From positions 2,046,001 to 2,110,000 of the forward strand of contig NZ_CP109031.1 of assembly GCF_036226925.1 (NCBI RefSeq): a stretch of DNA of 64,000 nucleotides, read 5' to 3'. The notes under the pieces were generated by a model that saw nothing but the letters and a program-made list of their open reading frames with translations, made no database searches and had not been told where the DNA came from. Source of the DNA: Streptomyces sp. NBC_00659 (GTDB lineage Bacteria > Actinomycetota > Actinomycetes > Streptomycetales > Streptomycetaceae). Positions within the stretch are counted from its first letter, which is position 1. The number at the start of each line of letters is the position of its first letter. The position numbers and the translations under genes are program-made. Positions 42,218-53,976 of the stretch are shown in pieces.

Positions 42218-43447
42218 GTGAGCAGCGACCCGTGGGGCCGCGTCGACGAGACGGGGACCGTGTACGTGCGTACGGCCGACGGCGAGCAGGTCGTCGGTTC
42301 CTGGCAGGCCGGCACCCCTGATGAGGCGCTGGCCTACTTCGAGCGCAAGTACGAAGGCCTGGTTGTCGAGATCGGCCTCCTCGAAAAGCGAGTGAAGACC
42401 ACCGACCTGTCGGCGAAGGACGCCCAGACCGCCATCGATCACATCCGCGGGCAGGTGGACGCCCACCACGCGGTCGGTGATCTGGACGCGTTGAAGGTGC
42501 GGCTGGACAAGCTCGTGGAGACCGTCGACGCGCGCCGTGAGGAACGCAAGGTCCAACGGGCCAAGCAGTCCGACGAGGCCCGGCACTCCAAGGAGGCGCT
42601 GGTCGTCGAGGCCGAGGAGCTGGCGCAGAGCGACCAGTGGCGGGCGGCCGGTGAGCGGCTGCGTGCGCTGGTGGACACGTGGAAGGGGCTGCCGCGACTC
42701 GACCGCAAGTCGGACGACGAGCTGTGGCACCGCTTCTCGCATGCCCGCTCGGCGTTCTCCAAGCGGCGCAAGGCGCACTTCGCGTCGCTGGACGCGCAGC
42801 GCGAGGAGGCCCGCAAGACCAAGGAGAAGCTGGTCGCGGAGGCCGAGTCGCTGTCCGGATCGTCGGACTGGGGCCCGACCGCGGCCCGTTACCGCGAGCT
42901 GATGGCGGACTGGAAGGCCGCGGGCCGTGCCCAGCGCGAGCACGAGGACGACCTGTGGAACCGCTTCCGCGGCGCCCAGGACGTGTTCTTCGCGGCGCGC
43001 AGCTCGGTCTTCGCCGAGCGCGACGCGGAGCAGACGGAGAACCTGAAGCTCAAGGAGGAGCTGGCCGAGGAGGCCGAGAAGCTCGTCCCGGTGCAGGACC
43101 TGAAGGCGGCTCGTGCGGCCTTCCGTTCCCTCAACGAGCGCTGGGAGGCCATCGGCCACGTGCCGCGCGACTCCCGCCCGAAGGTCGAGGGCCGGATGCA
43201 CGCGGTGGAGCGGGCTCTCCAGGAATCGGAGGAGACCGAGTGGCGCCGGACGAACCCTGAGGCACGCGCGCGTGCCGAGGGTCTGACCGGTCAGCTTCAG
43301 GCTGCCGTGGACAAGCTCCAGGGCCAGATCGAGGCGGCGCGCTCCGCGGGCAACACCGCGAAGGCCGACAAGCTCCAGAGGGAGCTGGACGGCCGTCAGG
43401 CGCTGCTGGACCAGGCTCTGAAGGGTCTTCACGAGTTCGGCGGCTGA
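42218..43447 (+). CDS. DUF349 repeat protein
   Basis: A 409-residue, highly charged, mostly helical protein. Three DUF349 repeats can be seen at about 120-190, 195-265 and 270-345, each with the pattern W(+)xAxxRxxxLxxxWKxxxxxxR...LWxRF, for instance WRAAGERLRALVDTWKGL and WGPTAARYRELMADWKAAGR. An N-terminal part (1-50) and a coiled-coil C-terminus flank them. Function is not established; the repeats suggest binding to nucleic acid or a large complex. The GTG at 42218 follows GGAGGAGG. It converges on relA, with two terminators between them. Confidence 0.88.
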   Translation: MSSDPWGRVDETGTVYVRTADGEQVVGSWQAGTPDEALAYFERKYEGLVVEIGLLEKRVKTTDLSAKDAQTAIDHIRGQVDAHHAVGDLDALKVRLDKLVETVDARREERKVQRAKQSDEARHSKEALVVEAEELAQSDQWRAAGERLRALVDTWKGLPRLDRKSDDELWHRFSHARSAFSKRRKAHFASLDAQREEARKTKEKLVAEAESLSGSSDWGPTAARYRELMADWKAAGRAQREHEDDLWNRFRGAQDVFFAARSSVFAERDAEQTENLKLKEELAEEAEKLVPVQDLKAARAAFRSLNERWEAIGHVPRDSRPKVEGRMHAVERALQESEETEWRRTNPEARARAEGLTGQLQAAVDKLQGQIEAARSAGNTAKADKLQRELDGRQALLDQALKGLHEFGG

Positions 43448-43454
43448 CAACGCC

Positions 43455-43511
43455 GCAGACACGCGAAGGGGCTCCCGTACGGTCCGTACGGGAGCCCCTT
43501 CGCGTGTCTGC
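43455..43511 (+). terminator. Very strong terminator after the DUF349 gene
   Basis: A perfect stem of about 27 bp, from GCAGACACGCGAAGGGG to CCCCTTCGCGTGTCTGC, with a 3-base loop, starting 8 bases after the stop codon. Confidence 0.9.
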
Positions 43512-43520
43512 GCCCCGCTG

Positions 43521-43554
43521 CCCGTCCGCCCGGCCGTGAGGCCGGGCGGACGGG
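43521..43554 (-). terminator. relA terminator
   Basis: A perfect 15-bp stem (CCCGTCCGCCCGGCC and its complement) with a GTGA loop. It lies 38 bases after the relA stop codon, and its right arm merges into the octamer array at 43544-43583. Confidence 0.75.
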
Positions 43555-43583
43555 CGGACGGGCGGACGGGCGGACGGGCGGAC
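43544..43583. repeat. Five tandem copies of the octamer GGGCGGAC
   Basis: Exactly five perfect copies back to back, ending 8 bases before the relA stop codon. The first copy is part of the relA terminator stem, so the array probably arose by slippage from the terminator arm. Confidence 0.9.
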
Positions 43584-43591
43584 GGCGGGCG

Positions 43592-46156
<2,565 letters not shown>

Positions 46157-46273
46157 GAGGGCTCCTCGTGCGCGATCCGGGTCCCCCGGTCAGGCTCCGG
46201 AAACCCCATGGTAGCGATCCTTCGCGCCGGACTCGCTGTCGGCCGCCGGCAGCGGCCTCACAGGGGAAACGCC

Positions 46274-46308
46274 GGAGGCGGGCGCCGGATTCCTCCGGGC
46301 CCGCCTCC
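46274..46308 (-). terminator. apt terminator hairpin
   Basis: GGAGGCGGGC pairs with GCCCGCCTCC, with an inner CCGGA/TCCGG stem and a TTCC loop, about 77 bases after the apt stop codon. It suggests that relA has its own promoter in the remaining gap (46157-46273). Confidence 0.65.
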
Positions 46309-46384
46309 AGGGTGTCCTACGGGTGCCTCAGGCCTTTCGGGGGCCTTTCCGGGAGCGGACTCCCGGGTGGCGCGCACGCGGTCC

Positions 46385-46924
46385 TCAGACCGTCAGGAGC
46401 GCCTCCAGGGGAGCCCCGGCCAGGGCCGGCTCCAGACGGCCGCGGCCGCCCAGGAAGCCGAGCTCCATCAGCACGGCGACGCCCGCGACCTCGGCGCCCG
46501 CCCGGCGGATGAGCTGGAGCGACGCCTCGGCGGTGCCGCCGGTGGCGAGGACGTCGTCGACGACCAGCACGCGGTCGGCCGCGCTCAGGTCCTCGGCGTG
46601 CACCTCGATCTCGGCGGAGCCGTACTCCAGGTCGTACGCCTGCGACAGGGTCGCTCCGGGGAGCTTGCCCGCCTTGCGCACGGGGATGAAGCCGATGCCC
46701 GCGTGGACGGCGACCGGGGCCCCGAGGATGAAGCCGCGGGCCTCCAGACCGACGATCTTGGTGGCGCCGTTGCGCACGGCGATCTCCGCCAGGGCGCCGG
46801 TCAGGGCGCCGAACGCGGCCGGGTCGGCCAGGAGCGGGGTGATGTCCTTGAACATCACTCCCGGCTCCGGGTAGTCGGCCACGTCACGGATACGGCTGGT
46901 CAGCAGCTCTTCGATGCCGGTCAT
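46385..46924 (-). CDS. apt: Adenine phosphoribosyltransferase
   Basis: Purine salvage: adenine plus PRPP gives AMP. The 179-residue protein has the PRPP loop VLVVDDVLATGGTAEAS near residue 119 and the adenine-binding beginning RIRDVADYPEPGVMFKDITP. The ATG at 46924 overlaps the secF stop codon (ATGA). The order secD-secF-apt-relA is kept in actinobacteria. Confidence 0.97.
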   Translation of the reverse strand: MTGIEELLTSRIRDVADYPEPGVMFKDITPLLADPAAFGALTGALAEIAVRNGATKIVGLEARGFILGAPVAVHAGIGFIPVRKAGKLPGATLSQAYDLEYGSAEIEVHAEDLSAADRVLVVDDVLATGGTAEASLQLIRRAGAEVAGVAVLMELGFLGGRGRLEPALAGAPLEALLTV

Positions 46925-48042
46925 CGGCGCTTCCCCGAGGGGCGGCCGCGGCCGCGGGCGCGGGACGCGGGCTGGTTACGGGGGCCGACGACCGCCGGGG
47001 TGACGTCGTCCGGCTCGCCGTCCTCGTACGACGGCTCGGCGGCCTGCGGCTCCAGGGACTCGCCCTTGGCGGCCGCCTGGGCCCGCTTGGCGAGGACCCG
47101 CTTGCGCAGGGCCTTCATCTCCGGCTCGCGCTCCTTGAGGTCGGCGACGAGCGGCGTGGCGATGAAGATCGAGGAGTACGCACCGGCCGCGAGACCGACG
47201 AACAGCGACAGCGAGATGTCGTTGAGCATGCCGGCGCCGAGCACACCGCCGCCGATGAACAGCAGGCCGGCGACCGGCAGGAGCGCGACCACCGTGGTGT
47301 TGATGGAACGCACCAGGGTGCTGTTGATCGAGCGGTCGGCGACGTCGCTGTAGGTCCAGCGGGTCTGCTTGGTGATGTCCTTCGTCTGCTCCTTGAGGCT
47401 GTCGAAGACGACGACCGTGTCGTAGAGCGAGTAACCGAGGATCGTGAGCAGACCGATCACGGTGCCCGGGGTGACCTCGAAGCCGACCAGGGCGTAGATG
47501 CCGACCGTGATGGTGATGTCGTGGATCAGGGCCACCAGGGCGGCGATGGCCATGCGCCACTCGAAGGCGATCGCCAGGTAGATCACGACCAGGACCATGA
47601 AGATCGCCAGGCCCTCCCAGGCCTTGTTGGCGATCTGGTCACCCCAGCTCGGACCGACCAGGTCGGCGTTGATGTCCTCGGAGTCGACCTTCAGGTCCGC
47701 GGCGAGCTTCTGCTTGATCGAGTCGGACTTGTCGGTGTCGATACCGGCGATCTGGATGCGCAGGCCGCCCTTGCCGAGCTGCTGGACGATCGCGTCGTGG
47801 CCGGAGGCCTCCTCCGCGATCGTCTCGGCCTGGCTCACCGAGACACTGCTCTTCCCGGTGGTGGTGAAGACGGCGCCGCCCTGGAACTCGATGCCCATGT
47901 TCAGGCCGCGCACCGTCAGGCCGAGGATGGCCGTGATGGTGATCAGGATCGAGACGCCGTACCAGATCTTGCGCTTGCCGACGAAGTCGTAGCCGATCTC
48001 GCCGCGGTGGAGCCGGGCGCCGAGGGTGCCGAGTTTCGACAT
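46921..48042 (-). CDS. secF: Protein translocase subunit SecF
   Basis: Membrane partner of SecD that uses the proton gradient to help pull proteins out after SecYEG translocation. The 373-residue product has six membrane helices, the first at about residues 27-47 after FVGKRKIWYGVSILI, the conserved GIEFQGGAVF in the external domain, and GYSLYDTVVVFDSLKEQ in the membrane part. The basic, Arg/Gly-rich C-terminus (PASRARGRGRPSGKRR) is longer than in E. coli. The ATG at 48042 lies 1 base after the secD stop codon. Confidence 0.96.
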   Translation of the reverse strand: MSKLGTLGARLHRGEIGYDFVGKRKIWYGVSILITITAILGLTVRGLNMGIEFQGGAVFTTTGKSSVSVSQAETIAEEASGHDAIVQQLGKGGLRIQIAGIDTDKSDSIKQKLAADLKVDSEDINADLVGPSWGDQIANKAWEGLAIFMVLVVIYLAIAFEWRMAIAALVALIHDITITVGIYALVGFEVTPGTVIGLLTILGYSLYDTVVVFDSLKEQTKDITKQTRWTYSDVADRSINSTLVRSINTTVVALLPVAGLLFIGGGVLGAGMLNDISLSLFVGLAAGAYSSIFIATPLVADLKEREPEMKALRKRVLAKRAQAAAKGESLEPQAAEPSYEDGEPDDVTPAVVGPRNQPASRARGRGRPSGKRR

Positions 48043-48043
48043 C

Positions 48044-49804
48044 TCACGCCTCCTTCGTGTCGACGGGGGCGGACGCGCGACGGGTGCGGCGCAGCGGCGG
48101 CTTGGCGCCCAGTCGCTTCGGGTCGAGGCCGGACCAGCTGTGACCCTCCGCGAAGAACTTCCTGCGGGCGAGGATCGTCATCAGCGGCTTGGTGAAGAAG
48201 AACACGACGACGACGTCGAGCACGGTGGTCAGACCGAGGGTAAACGCGAAGCCCTGGACCTTGCCGACGGTGACGATGAAGAGCACGGCGGCGGCCAGGA
48301 ACGACACGAAGTCGGAGACCAGGATGGTGCGACGGGCACGCGGCCAGGCACGCTCGACGGCCGGGCGCAGGGTGCGGCCCTCGCGGATCTCGTCACGGAT
48401 GCGTTCGAAGAACACGATGAACGAGTCCGCGGTGATACCGATCGCGACGATCGCACCGCAGACGGCCGGGAGGTTCAGCGCGAAGCCGATGGCCGGGCCG
48501 AGCAGCGCCATGAGCACGTAGGTGAGGATCGCCGAGACACCCAGGGACGCGATGGCGATGACCGACAGGCCCCGGTAGTAGATCACCAGGTAGAGGACGA
48601 CCAGGGCGAGGCCGATGGCGCCCGCGATCAGACCGGCGTGCAGCTGCTCGCCACCGAGCGCGGCGGTCACCGTGGTGACGCTGGACTCCTTGAAGCTGAG
48701 CGGCAGGGCGCCGTACTTCAGCATGTTGGCCAGGTCTTCGGCCTCGGTCTGGGTGAAGCTGCCGGAGATCTCGGCGGGACCGCTCAGCGACTGGCTGACC
48801 GAGGGGTCGGAGACGACCTGGCCGTCGAGGACGATCGCGAACTGGTTCTGCGGCTGCTGGTTCTGGGCGAGCTTGCCGGTGATGGCGGCGAACTTCTTGG
48901 AGCCACCGGACGTGAAGTCCATGGTGACCTTCCAGCCCGCGGCGGTCTGCGTGTCGAAGAGCGCGCCGGCCTTCTTGATGTCCGTGCCGGCCACCTCGGC
49001 CGGGCCGAGGATGTACTTCTGCCACTCACCCGCGGAGTTCTTGTCCTGGCCGCAGGCCACGATCGGGTCGGTCGGCTTGGTGCCAGCACCGGCCTTGGCA
49101 CGGACCGACTTGTCGGTGCAGTCGATCGCGGCGTACTCGGCCTGAAGCTTGGCGGTCGCCGGGTCCACGCTGGCGCTCGCGGACGGCGAGGCGCTGGCGG
49201 AGGCCGAGGCGCTCGGGGTGCTGCTCGCGGACGGCGAGGAGCCCGCCTTCAGGGCGTCGGTGACCACACGGCCCTGGGTGGTGGCGGAGGCCGACGGCGT
49301 CGCGGAGGACGAGGAGGACGGGGTCGCCTTGTCCTCGGCCTTGCCGGAGGCACTGCTGGAGGCGCTCGGCGACGGGCTGGACGATGCCGCCGCCCCGGAG
49401 ACGTCGGTGATCAGCACGGGACGGAAGTAGAGCTTGGCGGTGGTGCCGACCTGCGCGCGGGCCTGCTCCGAGTTCGTGCCCTTGGGGATGTTGACAATGA
49501 TGTTGTCGGAGCCCTGGGTCTGAACCTCGGCCTCGGAGACACCGAGACCGTTGACACGGCGGTTCATGATGTCGACCGCGGTGTCCATGTTGGTCTTGTT
49601 GATCGCGTTGGGCTGGCCCGGCTCGTTCTTCGCCGTGAGCGTGATGCTCGTGCCGCCGGCGAGATCGATGCCAAGACGCGGAGTGGTGTGCCCGGAGGCG
49701 AACATCCCCCCGGTGAGCGCCGCGATGGCGATCAGGATCAGGGCCAGCGAGCGCCCCGGCCTGCTCTGGGCGCTCGCGCTCCGGCCCTTCTTCGGTGCTG
49801 CCAC
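48044..49804 (-). CDS. secD: Protein translocase subunit SecD with Ser/Ala-rich insertion
   Basis: The 586-residue product has the first membrane helix at about 18-36, the conserved GIDLAGGTSITL, a large external domain, and the C-terminal five-helix membrane part with the conserved region FVRIPAVCGAI-like (LNLPAVCGAIVAIGITADSF) followed by FFERIRDEIREGRT. An unusual low-complexity stretch of Ser, Ala, Pro and Thr lies at about 138-213 within the external domain, longer than in E. coli SecD. The GTG at 49804 gives the conserved AAPKKGRSA beginning with GGGAG upstream. It is followed directly by secF. Confidence 0.96.
   Translation of the reverse strand: MAAPKKGRSASAQSRPGRSLALILIAIAALTGGMFASGHTTPRLGIDLAGGTSITLTAKNEPGQPNAINKTNMDTAVDIMNRRVNGLGVSEAEVQTQGSDNIIVNIPKGTNSEQARAQVGTTAKLYFRPVLITDVSGAAASSSPSPSASSSASGKAEDKATPSSSSSATPSASATTQGRVVTDALKAGSSPSASSTPSASASASASPSASASVDPATAKLQAEYAAIDCTDKSVRAKAGAGTKPTDPIVACGQDKNSAGEWQKYILGPAEVAGTDIKKAGALFDTQTAAGWKVTMDFTSGGSKKFAAITGKLAQNQQPQNQFAIVLDGQVVSDPSVSQSLSGPAEISGSFTQTEAEDLANMLKYGALPLSFKESSVTTVTAALGGEQLHAGLIAGAIGLALVVLYLVIYYRGLSVIAIASLGVSAILTYVLMALLGPAIGFALNLPAVCGAIVAIGITADSFIVFFERIRDEIREGRTLRPAVERAWPRARRTILVSDFVSFLAAAVLFIVTVGKVQGFAFTLGLTTVLDVVVVFFFTKPLMTILARRKFFAEGHSWSGLDPKRLGAKPPLRRTRRASAPVDTKEA
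49166..49393 (-). repeat. Low-complexity Ser/Ala/Pro coding stretch in secD
   Basis: About 76 codons of Ser, Ala, Pro and Thr, with a run of alternating SA pairs (SASASASASPSASAS), broken by a short non-repetitive piece (TTQGRVVTDALKAG). It sits in the external P1-type domain. Confidence 0.8.
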
Positions 49805-49944
49805 CTTCTCGTACTCCCTCTCGGGCCGCCCTGCGCCGGGTGAGCGCGGAACGGCCATGCCATGGTGTCGGGACTCCGTGCGAGAACAGCACGTCCCGGG
49901 AGGTGTGCGGCGCGAGCGGATCGGGCCGTACTCCCGGGTCGTGA

Positions 49945-50460
49945 CTACTTCGCGTCGGCCCCGCCGTCGGTCTTCTTCGGCTCCGCGTCGGCGACGGCCT
50001 CGTCGGCCTTCGCCGCGACGGCCTCGTCGGCCGGCTTGTCCGCCGCGTCCTTCTTGCCGAGGTCGAGGGGCTTGTCGTCGGAGGCGTCGGAAGAGGCGTC
50101 GGCGGCGGGCTCGTCGGTCTCGGTGAGGGAGGAGGCGTCGTCCGGCACGACGGTTCCGTCGGCCTTCAGGTCGTGCTCGATGCCGTGAACGATGCGGTTG
50201 TACTCGTCGTCCGTGAGGACGGCGCCGATCGCGTTCTTCGCGAAGAGCAGGTCGACGCCCGGGGCGGCGTCGAGGAGGACCGTGTCCTCGTTGACCTCCT
50301 TGACGGTGGCGTACATACCGCCGATCGTGCGCACGCCCGAGCCGGGCTGCAGCTCATTGCGCATGGAAGCCGCCTGCTGCTGCTTCTTCTTGGCCGACCG
50401 GGTCATCAGGAACATGGCCCCGATGAGCACGATGAACGGGAGGAGGGTCAGAGGACTCAC
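49945..50460 (-). CDS. yajC: Preprotein translocase subunit YajC
   Basis: Small accessory subunit of the SecDF complex. The 171-residue product has one N-terminal membrane helix (residues 3-20, PLTLLPFIVLIGAMFLMT) followed by the family part QQAASMRNELQPGSGVRTIGG. The last 70 residues are a low-complexity tail rich in Asp, Ala and Lys, which makes it longer than the usual 110. The GTG at 50460 follows AGGAAG. It precedes secD on the same strand by 140 bases. Confidence 0.94.
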   Translation of the reverse strand: MSPLTLLPFIVLIGAMFLMTRSAKKKQQQAASMRNELQPGSGVRTIGGMYATVKEVNEDTVLLDAAPGVDLLFAKNAIGAVLTDDEYNRIVHGIEHDLKADGTVVPDDASSLTETDEPAADASSDASDDKPLDLGKKDAADKPADEAVAAKADEAVADAEPKKTDGGADAK

Positions 50461-50589
50461 GGGTCGGGACTTCCTTCTTCAACCGCAAAGGTGAGCGGCC
50501 TGCTGGATGGGGGTATGTATGCCGTCGACAAGGGCGGCATCGGCGGAGTCTAAGCGAGTCCGCACTCAGGGAACAACGCTCAGCATGGC

Positions 50590-50609
50590 ACCGGGGTTCC
50601 TGCCCCGGT
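50590..50609 (-). terminator. ruvB terminator hairpin
   Basis: ACCGGGG/CCCCGGT with a 6-base loop, 14 bases after the ruvB stop codon. Confidence 0.6.
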
Positions 50610-50623
50610 ACGTACGCACGCCG

Positions 50624-51718
50624 TCACGCCCCGAACAGGTCTTCTTGTCCGTTTCCGCCTGCCGAACGGCGGGGCGGCGTGAGGCCGAGATGCGCCCATG
50701 CCGCGGGTGTCGCCACCCGGCCACGGGGAGTGCGCGCGAGGAGTCCCTCCCTCACGAGGAAGGGCTCGGCGACCTCCTCCACGGTCTCACGCTCCTCCCC
50801 CACAGCGACAGCAAGTGTGGACAATCCGACAGGGCCGCCGCCGAAAAGCTTGATCAGGGCTTCGAGAACTCCGCGGTCGAGCCGGTCCAGACCCCGCGCG
50901 TCGACCTCGTAGACCTTCAGGGCCGCGTTGGCGATCTCCCTGGTGATGATCCCGTCCGCTCTGACCTGCGCGTAGTCGCGTACGCGGCGCAGCAGGCGGT
51001 TGGCGATACGGGGCGTGCCACGGGAGCGGCCGGCGATCTCCGCGGCGCCCTCGGCGCCGATCTCGACGTCCAGAAGGCCGGCGGAGCGGTGGACGACCCG
51101 CTCCAGTTCGGCGGGTTCGTAGAACTCCATGTGCGCGGTGAAGCCGAAGCGGTCGCGCAGCGGCGGGGGCAGCAGTCCCGCGCGGGTGGTGGCGCCGACC
51201 AGCGTGAACGGGGGCAGCTCCAGCGGGATGGCGGTGGCGCCGGGGCCCTTGCCGACGATGACGTCGACGCGGAAGTCCTCCATCGCCATGTAGAGCATCT
51301 CCTCGGCGGGCCGGGACATGCGGTGGATCTCGTCGAGGAAGAGGACCTCGCCCTCCTGGAGGGAGGAGAGGATCGCGGCGAGGTCGCCGGCGTGCTGGAT
51401 GGCGGGGCCGCTGGTGATGCGGATGGGGGCGCCCATCTCGGCCGCGATGATCATGGAGAGGGTGGTCTTGCCGAGGCCCGGGGCGCCGGAGAGCAGCACG
51501 TGGTCGGCGGTGGCCCCGCGCGCGCGTGCGGCGCGCAGGACCAGGTCGAGCTGCTCGCGGACCTTTTCCTGGCCGATGAACTCGTCCAGGTCCTTGGGGC
51601 GCAGGGCGGCCTCGACGGCCTGGTCCTCTCCGTCGGCGACCGATCGCACCAGCCGCTCCGCGGTGGCGCCGACGAGCCGCTCGTCTGCGGCTTCGTCTGT
51701 CGTGTCGTCCCAGTTCAT
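50624..51718 (-). CDS. ruvB: Holliday junction branch migration helicase RuvB
   Basis: AAA+ motor of the RuvAB complex. The 364-residue protein has Walker [11 protein letters not shown], Walker [12 protein letters not shown], the sensor [19 protein letters not shown] with the arginine finger, and the winged-helix C-terminus. The ATG at 51718 gives [16 protein letters not shown]; an open extension upstream is not conserved. It follows ruvA by 91 bases. Confidence 0.97.
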   Translation of the reverse strand: MNWDDTTDEAADERLVGATAERLVRSVADGEDQAVEAALRPKDLDEFIGQEKVREQLDLVLRAARARGATADHVLLSGAPGLGKTTLSMIIAAEMGAPIRITSGPAIQHAGDLAAILSSLQEGEVLFLDEIHRMSRPAEEMLYMAMEDFRVDVIVGKGPGATAIPLELPPFTLVGATTRAGLLPPPLRDRFGFTAHMEFYEPAELERVVHRSAGLLDVEIGAEGAAEIAGRSRGTPRIANRLLRRVRDYAQVRADGIITREIANAALKVYEVDARGLDRLDRGVLEALIKLFGGGPVGLSTLAVAVGEERETVEEVAEPFLVREGLLARTPRGRVATPAAWAHLGLTPPRRSAGGNGQEDLFGA

Positions 51719-51809
51719 CGGTGGTGCCTCGCGGTCTCGTGGTGGTGGGGCGGTCGGCGGTGCGGCGGGCCGCACCGGGGCGCGCGCCCGTCCCGGGGGC
51801 CCGGGCCGT

Positions 51810-52421
51810 TCAGCGTGTCCGGTTCAGGGTCTGCAGGGCGGCCCGGAGGAGCCGGCCGACCTGCGGGGTGCCCTCGGCGGCCTCGGCCTGCGGGGCGACG
51901 GCGGCGACCGCCTCGTCGGCCTCGCGGGTCGCGTACCCGAGGCCGATGAGCGCGGCGTGCAGCTGTTCGCGCCAGCCGGCGGTGACCGCCGTGCCGATGG
52001 CGGGGCCGCCGGGGCCGAGGGGCTCGCCGAGCCGGTCCTTGAGGTCCAGCAGCAGCTTCTGGGCGCCCTTCTTGCCGATGCCGGGGACGGCGATGAGGGC
52101 CTTCTCGTCTCCGGTGGACACGGCGCGGCGCAGGGCGTCGGGGCTGTGCACGGCGAGCATCGCCTGAGCCAGGCGCGGGCCGACGCCGCTCGCGGTCTGG
52201 AGCAGCTCGAAGACCTGGCGTTCGTCGTCGTCGGCGAAGCCGTAGAGGGTGAGCGAGTCCTCGCGGACGACGAGGGAGGTGGCGAGTTTGGCCTGCTGTC
52301 CCGTGCGGAGCCCGGAGAGCGTATTGGGCGAGCACTGGACGGCGATGCCGATGCCGCCGACCTCGACGACCGCGGAGTCGGGGGCGAGGGCGGCGACCGG
52401 GCCGCTGACGAAGGCGATCAT
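51810..52421 (-). CDS. ruvA: Holliday junction DNA helicase subunit RuvA
   Basis: Tetrameric DNA-binding subunit that holds the four-way junction. The 203-residue protein has the N-terminal OB fold ([20 protein letters not shown]), helix-hairpin-helix motifs ([35 protein letters not shown]), and a C-terminal three-helix domain that contacts RuvB. The ATG at 52421 overlaps the ruvC stop codon (ATGA). Confidence 0.97.
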   Translation of the reverse strand: MIAFVSGPVAALAPDSAVVEVGGIGIAVQCSPNTLSGLRTGQQAKLATSLVVREDSLTLYGFADDDERQVFELLQTASGVGPRLAQAMLAVHSPDALRRAVSTGDEKALIAVPGIGKKGAQKLLLDLKDRLGEPLGPGGPAIGTAVTAGWREQLHAALIGLGYATREADEAVAAVAPQAEAAEGTPQVGRLLRAALQTLNRTR

Positions 52422-53014
52422 GCGGTACGGCCTTTCGATGCTTGGTGCGAGGCGTGCGCGGCTGCGGCCTGCTGAAGTCTGTTCTGCGCGACGGCCCGGT
52501 CGGGGCCGATCCGCGCGGCGGCCTGCTGAAGTCTGGTCTGGGCGGGGGCGCGCCAGATGTGGCAGATGGCGAGCGCGAGGGCGTCCGCCGCGTCGGCGGG
52601 CTTGGGCGGCGCCGAGAGCCGGAGCAGCCGGGTGACCATCGCGCCGACCTGGGCCTTGTCCGCGCGTCCGCTGCCGGTGACGGCGGCTTTGACCTCGCTC
52701 GGGGTGTGCAGGGCGACGGGGATGCCGCGCCGGGCCGCGCAGAGCATGGCGACGGCGCTGGCCTGGGCGGTGCCCATCACGGTCCGGACGTTGTGCTGGC
52801 TGAACACGCGCTCCACGGCGACGTACTCGGGTTCGTACTCGTCGAGCCACCGCTCGATCCCCTGCTCGACGGCGACCAGGCGAAGACCGAGCTCGGCGTC
52901 CGCGGGGGTGCGCACGACTCCGACGCCGAGCATGGTCAGGGGCCGCCCAGCGACTCCTTCGACCACTCCGACACCGCACCGGGTCAGCCCGGGGTCGACA
53001 CCCAGCACCCGCAC
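52418..53014 (-). CDS. ruvC: Holliday junction resolvase RuvC
   Basis: Endonuclease that cuts four-way junctions. The 198-residue product has the acidic active site: Asp in [12 protein letters not shown], Glu in [11 protein letters not shown], and the last pair in [15 protein letters not shown]. The GTG at 53014 with AAGGAGG 7 bases upstream gives the conserved RVLGVDPG beginning. After the RNase H-like core there is a C-terminal tail of about 40 residues containing a duplicated RLQQAA segment, encoded by a 54-base direct repeat. It is the first gene of ruvC-ruvA-ruvB. Confidence 0.96.
   Translation of the reverse strand: MRVLGVDPGLTRCGVGVVEGVAGRPLTMLGVGVVRTPADAELGLRLVAVEQGIERWLDEYEPEYVAVERVFSQHNVRTVMGTAQASAVAMLCAARRGIPVALHTPSEVKAAVTGSGRADKAQVGAMVTRLLRLSAPPKPADAADALALAICHIWRAPAQTRLQQAAARIGPDRAVAQNRLQQAAAAHASHQASKGRTA
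52464..52540 (-). repeat. 54-base-period direct repeat in the 3' end of ruvC
   Basis: A 23-base segment at 52464-52486 recurs at 52518-52540 with one difference. It encodes AQxRLQQAAA twice in the C-terminal tail of RuvC, outside the catalytic core. Confidence 0.85.
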
Positions 53015-53092
53015 CCGGGCCCTCCTTCGATCGCGCACGTCGTCACCGGGGGTTTCCCCGGTTCGTGCAGGCTATCGGGTGCCACTGACAGA

Positions 53093-53130
53093 GCGACGGG
53101 CCGACGGGGGGTGTCCCGTCGGCCCGTCGC
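53093..53130 (-). terminator. yebC terminator
   Basis: A perfect 16-bp stem (GCGACGGGCCGACGGG and its complement) with a 6-base loop, about 18 bases after the yebC stop codon. A second small stem ACCGGGG/CCCCGGT lies at 53045-53062. So ruvC probably has its own promoter. Confidence 0.8.
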
Positions 53131-53147
53131 TTCGGGCAGGCCCTCGG

Positions 53148-53900
53148 TCAGGCGTCGACCTTCTCCATGACCTCGTCGCTGACGTCGAAGTTGGCGAAGA
53201 CGTTCTGCACGTCGTCGCTGTCCTCCAGGGCGTCGATCAGCTTGAAGATCTTCCGGGCGCCCTCCTCGTCGAGCTCGACCTGCATGGTCGGGACGAAGTT
53301 GGCGTCGGCGGAGTCGTAGTCGATGCCGGCTTCCTGGAGCGCGGTGCGCACCGCGACCAGGTCGGTGGCCTCGGACAGGACCTCGAAGGACTCACCGAGG
53401 TCGTTGACCTCCTCGGCGCCCGCGTCGAGCACGGCACCGAGGACGTCGTCCTCGCTCAGCTCGCCCTTGGGGACGATGACGACGCCCTTGCGGTTGAACA
53501 GGTACGAGACGGAGCCGGGGTCGGCCATGTTCCCGCCGTTGCGGGTCATGGCGACGCGGACGTCCGAGGCCGCGCGGTTGCGGTTGTCGGTGAGGCACTC
53601 GATGAGCACGGCGACACCGTTCGGGCCGTAACCCTCGTACATGATCGTCTCGTAGTCCGCGCCACCGGCCTCGAGACCGGCGCCGCGCTTGACCGCGGAG
53701 TCGATGTTCTTGTTCGGGACCGAGCTCTTCTTGGCCTTCTGGATGGCGTCGAACAGCGTCGGATTGCCGGACACGTCGGCGCCGCCCGTGCGGGCCGCGA
53801 CCTCGATGTTCTTGATCATCTTCGCGAAGAGCTTGCCGCGCTTGGCGTCGATCACGGCCTTCTTGTGCTTCGTCGTAGCCCATTTAGAGTGGCCGGACAT
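53148..53900 (-). CDS. yebC: YebC/PmpR-family regulator or translation factor
   Basis: The 250-residue protein begins with the family hallmark [20 protein letters not shown] followed by [11 protein letters not shown], and has the later [23 protein letters not shown]. YebC proteins bind DNA and some are needed for translating proline-rich stretches; which applies here is not known, though it is notable that efp is in the same region. The ATG at 53900 follows GGAGAC. It lies between pdxT and ruvC. Confidence 0.95.
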   Translation of the reverse strand: MSGHSKWATTKHKKAVIDAKRGKLFAKMIKNIEVAARTGGADVSGNPTLFDAIQKAKKSSVPNKNIDSAVKRGAGLEAGGADYETIMYEGYGPNGVAVLIECLTDNRNRAASDVRVAMTRNGGNMADPGSVSYLFNRKGVVIVPKGELSEDDVLGAVLDAGAEEVNDLGESFEVLSEATDLVAVRTALQEAGIDYDSADANFVPTMQVELDEEGARKIFKLIDALEDSDDVQNVFANFDVSDEVMEKVDA

Positions 53901-53976
53901 CTGCCTGTCTCCTTCGCGTAACCCAACCTGTACGGACTCCCCCAGACATTGGGAGCCTGGGAAGACCCCACAGATC

